Of a DNA stretch of 64,000 bases, positions 60,844-64,000 are shown one piece after another. The stretch's first letter is position 1. Each line of letters begins with the position of its first letter. Source of the stretch: Sediminicola sp035798135 (lineage in GTDB: Bacteria; Bacteroidota; Bacteroidia; Flavobacteriales; Flavobacteriaceae); NCBI GenBank assembly GCA_035798135.1, contig JAPFBR010000001.1, positions 868,001 through 932,000 of the forward strand, written 5' to 3'. The notes under the pieces are model-generated. The model was given only the letters and a program-made list of their open reading frames with translations. It had not been told where the DNA came from and did not search any database. The translations under genes and the position numbers were made by a program.

Positions 60844-61701
60844 TTGGATTTACAGGACATACCCCGGGTAAATACCATTACCAAGGAAGATTTTATAGAA
60901 CAGTACTTTAAACCACAAAAACCGGTCGTTATAGAGCGGTTTATTGAGGGATGGCCTGCCTATTCCAAATGGAACCTGGAATATATGAAGCAGGTGGCTG
61001 GCCATAAAACGGTACCCTTATACGATGATAGGCCTGTGCACCATAGGGATGGGTTCAATGAACCACACGCCAAAATGCAGATGGCAAACTATATTGACTT
61101 ACTTAAGGCGGAGCCTACCAAGTATCGTATCTTCTTATGGAATGTCTTAAAAGAAGTGCCCGAGTTGCAGCACGATTTTACCTTCCCAGATTTTGGCTTG
61201 CGATTGATGAAAGGCCTGCCAATGTTATTTTTCGGTGGGGAGAACTCATCTGCCTTTATGCATTACGACATAGACCTGGCCAATATTTTCCATTTTCATT
61301 TTGAGGGAAAAAAAGAAATTATCCTTTTCCCACAGTCCGAGAACAGGTATCTGTACAAAGTGCCCCATGCGCTGATCACCCATGAGAGCATCGATTTTTC
61401 CAATCCGGATCTGGATCAATGGCCCGCCTTAAAAAATGCAAAGGGCTATAAGACGCAATTGCAGCATGGGGAGGTATTGTATATGCCAGAGGGGTATTGG
61501 CACTATATGAAGTATATCACTCCAGGATTTTCCATGAGCTTGCGGGCCATTGCGCATAAACCCAAAAACCTTGGAGCCGCCATTTACAATGTTTTGGTAA
61601 TGCGGTATTACGACCAATTTATGCGCAAATTGAAGGGGCAGGACTGGATCGATTGGAAAAATGAGCAAGCCATAAAACGCACAAACAAATTGGTGGGATA
61701 G
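60844..61701 (+). CDS. JmjC/cupin-like Fe(II)-2-oxoglutarate-type oxygenase
   Basis: A 285-residue protein with a cupin_8/JmjC core. Metal ligands read as His140 and Asp142 (FMHYDIDLANIF) and His220 (YMPEGYWHYM). N-terminal KPVVIERFIEGWPAYSKW is typical of the family. The start is TTG at 60844, because a TAG lies in frame at 60838-60840 and no ATG precedes conserved sequence. Relatives hydroxylate protein side chains or small molecules with 2-oxoglutarate; the target here is unknown. It lies 71 bp after bioB and may be read from the bioB promoter. Confidence 0.85.
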   Translation: MDLQDIPRVNTITKEDFIEQYFKPQKPVVIERFIEGWPAYSKWNLEYMKQVAGHKTVPLYDDRPVHHRDGFNEPHAKMQMANYIDLLKAEPTKYRIFLWNVLKEVPELQHDFTFPDFGLRLMKGLPMLFFGGENSSAFMHYDIDLANIFHFHFEGKKEIILFPQSENRYLYKVPHALITHESIDFSNPDLDQWPALKNAKGYKTQLQHGEVLYMPEGYWHYMKYITPGFSMSLRAIAHKPKNLGAAIYNVLVMRYYDQFMRKLKGQDWIDWKNEQAIKRTNKLVG

Positions 61702-61722
61702 TGCTTATTTCAAGGAATTAAA

Positions 61723-61730
61723 TACATTTG
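61723..61730 (+). promoter_or_regulatory. -7 promoter element of the small barrel gene
   Basis: TACATTTG matches TAnnTTTG, 41 bp before the ATG at 61772. Confidence 0.5.
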
Positions 61731-61771
61731 CAACTTATTTTCGTAATTGCACCAACACTAAATTGAAGAAC

Positions 61772-62266
61772 ATGAAAAAAGTAATAGTTTTATTGACGTT
61801 TGTTTTAGCAGCGACATTCGCTAATGCCCAGGCTTTTGAAGGCAAGGGTGATTCCAAGTTCCAAGTAGGGGCCAATTTCCAGAATAATGGAACAGGAATC
61901 GTGACCACATATGATGCTGGCCTTGGAGAGAATTTCTCTATAGGTTTTACTGCTACCTATATCTTGGGTGTAGAAGAAACCATCAATGCTGAATTTGACG
62001 ATAGGGTTGATGTAAGGGCAAGGTTCAATGCCAATTTGGGAAGCGTTTTTCAATTAGGGAATGAAGTGGATATCTATCCCGGTCTGAGCTTGGGCCTACG
62101 TAATTTTGGAGCTCATTTGGGAACCAGGTACTTCTTTACGGACGGTTTTGGCGTGTTTATGGAATTTGCGGCGCCTTTGGCAAAGTATGACAATAGTGAA
62201 TTGACTCCGGCACAAGAATTGAACAACCAGTTTGTGTTCAGTATTGGAGCTTCCTTTAACCTATAA
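61772..62266 (+). CDS. Small outer-membrane beta-barrel protein
   Basis: The ATG at 61772 opens a signal peptide (MKKVIVLLTFVLAATFANAQ); a TTG at 61763 is three codons upstream. The mature 145 residues alternate in a pattern of about eight strands (SKFQVGANFQNNGTGIVTTY, NFSIGFTATYIL, DVRARFNANLGSVF, NFGAHLGTRYFF, FSIGASFNL with terminal Leu after Asn). This fits small flavobacterial OmpA/OmpW-like barrels (I recall DUF6646). It has its own promoter and terminator. Function unknown. Confidence 0.75.
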   Translation: MKKVIVLLTFVLAATFANAQAFEGKGDSKFQVGANFQNNGTGIVTTYDAGLGENFSIGFTATYILGVEETINAEFDDRVDVRARFNANLGSVFQLGNEVDIYPGLSLGLRNFGAHLGTRYFFTDGFGVFMEFAAPLAKYDNSELTPAQELNNQFVFSIGASFNL

Positions 62267-62291
62267 GGATTAAGATTTTAAAATAATAGAG

Positions 62292-62327
62292 CGCTTCTTT
62301 TCTTTGGAAAGGGAGCGTTTATTTTTT
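62292..62327 (+). terminator. Rho-independent terminator overlapping the recX stop codon
   Basis: CGCTTCTTTTC (62292-62302) pairs with GAAAGGGAGCG (62307-62317) with two G-U pairs, then TTTATTTTTT. The tail overlaps the last codons of convergent recX. Confidence 0.8.
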
Positions 62328-62798
62328 GATGAGTTCGGTGATCTTTTCATACACCAAATGACTTTCCCACCCACGGTAGAGGAGATAATCGGCGAGTTTT
62401 TTTCTTCTTTTCTGGATGTTGGTCTCCCTAATAGCATCCAATCTTTTTTTAGCAAGGGCATCCAAGGTGTCCAGATAGGCGGGAGTGTCCAGTTGGGCCA
62501 CTGCTTTTTTGATGATGTATCTAGAGATTGCCCGTTGTTTCAATTCTTGGGTGATCCTATTGCGGCCCCATTTTTTAATATTGAACTTACCCCTTGCATA
62601 GCTCATGGCGAAGCGCTCCTCGTTTAAAAAGTTGTGGTCTATAAGATGTACTACAATCTGGTCGATCGCGTCAGGGATCATGCGCATATCGCGTAATTTT
62701 TGCACCACCTCCTTATGGCAGCGCTCCTGATAGGCGCAATAGCCCTCCAGTTTTTTAGTGGCTTCTTGTAGGGTGTAGGTTGGACGTGAGAAATCCAT
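62319..62798 (-). CDS. recX: Regulatory protein RecX
   Basis: Modulator that binds RecA filaments and limits strand exchange. The ATG at 62798 gives MDFSRPTYTLQEATKKLE and 159 residues. Three-helix repeats typical of RecX are visible: CHKEVVQKLRDMRMIPDAIDQIVVHL (pieces), LNEERFAMSYARGKFNIKKWGRNRI and AYLDTLDALAKKRLDAI. The GKFxxKKWG motif is a family signature. It is the first gene on the minus strand here and reads into the shared terminator. Confidence 0.92.
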   Translation of the reverse strand: MDFSRPTYTLQEATKKLEGYCAYQERCHKEVVQKLRDMRMIPDAIDQIVVHLIDHNFLNEERFAMSYARGKFNIKKWGRNRITQELKQRAISRYIIKKAVAQLDTPAYLDTLDALAKKRLDAIRETNIQKRRKKLADYLLYRGWESHLVYEKITELIKK

Positions 62799-63094
62799 GT
62801 AACCGTTATTGTGCATAGAGTTCCAAAGCTAAGTCCATTTGAAGAAATGGCAAAGTGTTTTTTTTGGCCGTTGGTCGGTTTAATATATAATTTGCTTCTC
62901 TCTCAAAATGTAATTTTTCTCCTGTGATCAGTAATATTGACATTTTAGTTTTTCTTTTGAAGGAAAGGACTTAGGAAATAACAATAGGCTTATAATTGAA
63001 AAAAAAGGGTTCAAGATTAAGTGCTGTAAAAAAATTGTGGGCTAGCTTAAAAATACCACTTAGAGAAATTGTCTGGAGGTTCTTTATAAAGCTT
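62799..63094. other. AT-rich intergenic region with no recognised feature
   Basis: Between recX and the AT-rich barrel gene I see no open frame of substance, tRNA or strong terminator; base composition falls to the AT-rich level of the right-hand gene. Confidence 0.5.
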
Positions 63095-64000
63095 TTAAAA
63101 TATAGTATAACCAAAAATTAATGACAATGACGTATAATTGGTTTTGTATGCATAATGTTCCGTCATAATCTCCTTAATTGGTATATATCTTAATTCTAAG
63201 CTATATTTATCATTAATCTTATGGCCAAAACCAAATGCCATATTATTTTTAATTTCAATTTCTAAATTTGCTCCATTACTAAATTCAATTTTTGAGTTAT
63301 TACTAAAATGAGTGATATAAGATGCATTAATGAATAGTTTAGAGTTTTTATTTAGAAAGAAATAATGTCTTATTCCTACGGGTAGTTCAATAGATCTATA
63401 ATCAACTTTATTATCATTTTTTTTCGATTTAAAGCTTTGGTATGTAGGCTCAATAACGACTGTCCATTTGTTATTTTTTAGGGGCATTAAAAATTCTGCT
63501 TCTATTCCTAACCTAGGGCTTAATTCATTGCCAAAATTAATATCTTCAATATTTGGATTTTCATGTTGTACCAATAAAGAAGAACTCTTTATCCCGAGTC
63601 TAAAATTTAAATTAAAGAAATCTCTTTCGCGTTTATTTTGAAAATTCACCAGCTCTGCTTTTGGATTACATTTATTGTATTTAACAAAAATCTTAACTAA
63701 TTTGTTCTTTCTGTATTTTATATTAATAATGTCCTTTGCAACATTAGGGCAATTTAATTTATCCCATAATTGCTCCTCAAACTTATTGTTTTCTCCAATT
63801 TTAAAGTTGGTGATTTTATACCTTTTATAGATCAATTGTTCAATATCTGAATTATCTATATTGAAAAAATACCTATTCAAATTCCTGTCTTTATAGAAAT
63901 ATAAATTTGCCTTTCCTTGTACCAATACCATTAAAAAAAGTTGCTCTTCTTTAAGTATAGCTTCTTTTTCTTCACTTAAACGATTTGTATCATCACTAGA
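63095..64000 (-). CDS. Outer-membrane barrel-like protein, 5' end outside window
   Basis: The frame is open to base 64000 (23 further codons upstream of the ATG at 63931, reading SSDDTNRLSEEKEAIL), so the N-terminus lies beyond the window. The visible part has a domain with KANLYFYKDRNLNRYFFNID (a common flavobacterial motif in proteins of unknown function), then KFEEQLWDKLNC, and a C-terminal membrane-barrel-like half (FFNLNFRLGIKSSSLL, PRLGIEAEFLMPL, VGIRHYFFLNKNSKLFI, SLSLIFGYTIF). It is clearly more AT-rich than its neighbours, which suggests accessory status. The 300 bp before recX hold no other gene. Confidence 0.6.
   Translation of the reverse strand, partial: SSDDTNRLSEEKEAILKEEQLFLMVLVQGKANLYFYKDRNLNRYFFNIDNSDIEQLIYKRYKITNFKIGENNKFEEQLWDKLNCPNVAKDIINIKYRKNKLVKIFVKYNKCNPKAELVNFQNKRERDFFNLNFRLGIKSSSLLVQHENPNIEDINFGNELSPRLGIEAEFLMPLKNNKWTVVIEPTYQSFKSKKNDNKVDYRSIELPVGIRHYFFLNKNSKLFINASYITHFSNNSKIEFSNGANLEIEIKNNMAFGFGHKINDKYSLELRYIPIKEIMTEHYAYKTNYTSLSLIFGYTIF

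Overview
The window is a 64 kb stretch of chromosome from a member of the Bacteroidetes, most likely a marine Flavobacteriaceae. The evidence is the gene content (several TonB-dependent receptors with a carboxypeptidase-like N-terminal domain, DUF4270 and DUF5689 lipoproteins, a flavobacterial type of LspA, HPPD plus tryptophan dioxygenase), the AT-rich intergenic DNA, the scarcity of Shine-Dalgarno sequences, and repeated matches to the Bacteroidetes promoter element TAnnTTTG upstream of genes. I see no rRNA, tRNA, CRISPR array, prophage or insertion sequence. Almost everything is ordinary, vertically inherited core genome, with small pockets of decay or accessory sequence.

Layout. 1-2.4 kb: a TraR/DksA-type regulator cut by the window edge, lspA and a 5-formyltetrahydrofolate cyclo-ligase. 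2.8-7 kb: uvrC and a patatin/Omp85 fusion. 7-13.2 kb: aromatic amino acid catabolism (hppD, kynA) with a probable small RNA, a DUF3108 protein, an M23 peptidase and pgi. 13.4-22.5 kb: an Oar-like receptor, a four-helix membrane protein, then a secreted nuclease divergent from a receptor plus a DUF5689/lamin-tail lipoprotein; together these look like a surface nucleic-acid scavenging locus. 22.5-23.7 kb: a secreted DinB-like protein and two abutting gene remnants. 23.7-35.6 kb: a nitrilase-family amidase, an Ig-like lipoprotein, comF, a coiled-coil membrane protein, glyS, an outer-membrane receptor pair, exodeoxyribonuclease III, an aldo/keto reductase and radA. 35.6-43.9 kb: a heptamer tandem repeat, a pseudo-esterase, a panC-panD-flippase-like operon, and a divergent run of a short GT5 protein, a DUF4270 lipoprotein and glmS. 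44-50.6 kb: a receptor/SGNH-hydrolase pair and atpD-atpC. 50.6-61.7 kb: a GNAT protein with an M61 peptidase, then a biotin region (bioF, a DUF2007 protein, bioD, bioA, a ketoacyl synthase, bioB) interrupted by a convergent GT39 glycosyltransferase and followed by a JmjC-like protein. 61.7-64 kb: a small outer-membrane barrel, recX and an AT-rich barrel protein cut by the right edge.

The most interesting signals are non-coding. One is a strongly folded leader of about 190 nt directly in front of bioB, preceded by a second folded segment ending in a terminator. The other is a three-hairpin, roughly 100-nt RNA downstream of hppD with its own promoter and terminator. Among proteins, the ketoacyl synthase inside the biotin cluster and the split arrangement of nuclease, OB/LTD-type lipoprotein and TonB receptor deserve attention. 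All functional statements rest on reading motifs by eye; no database search was run.
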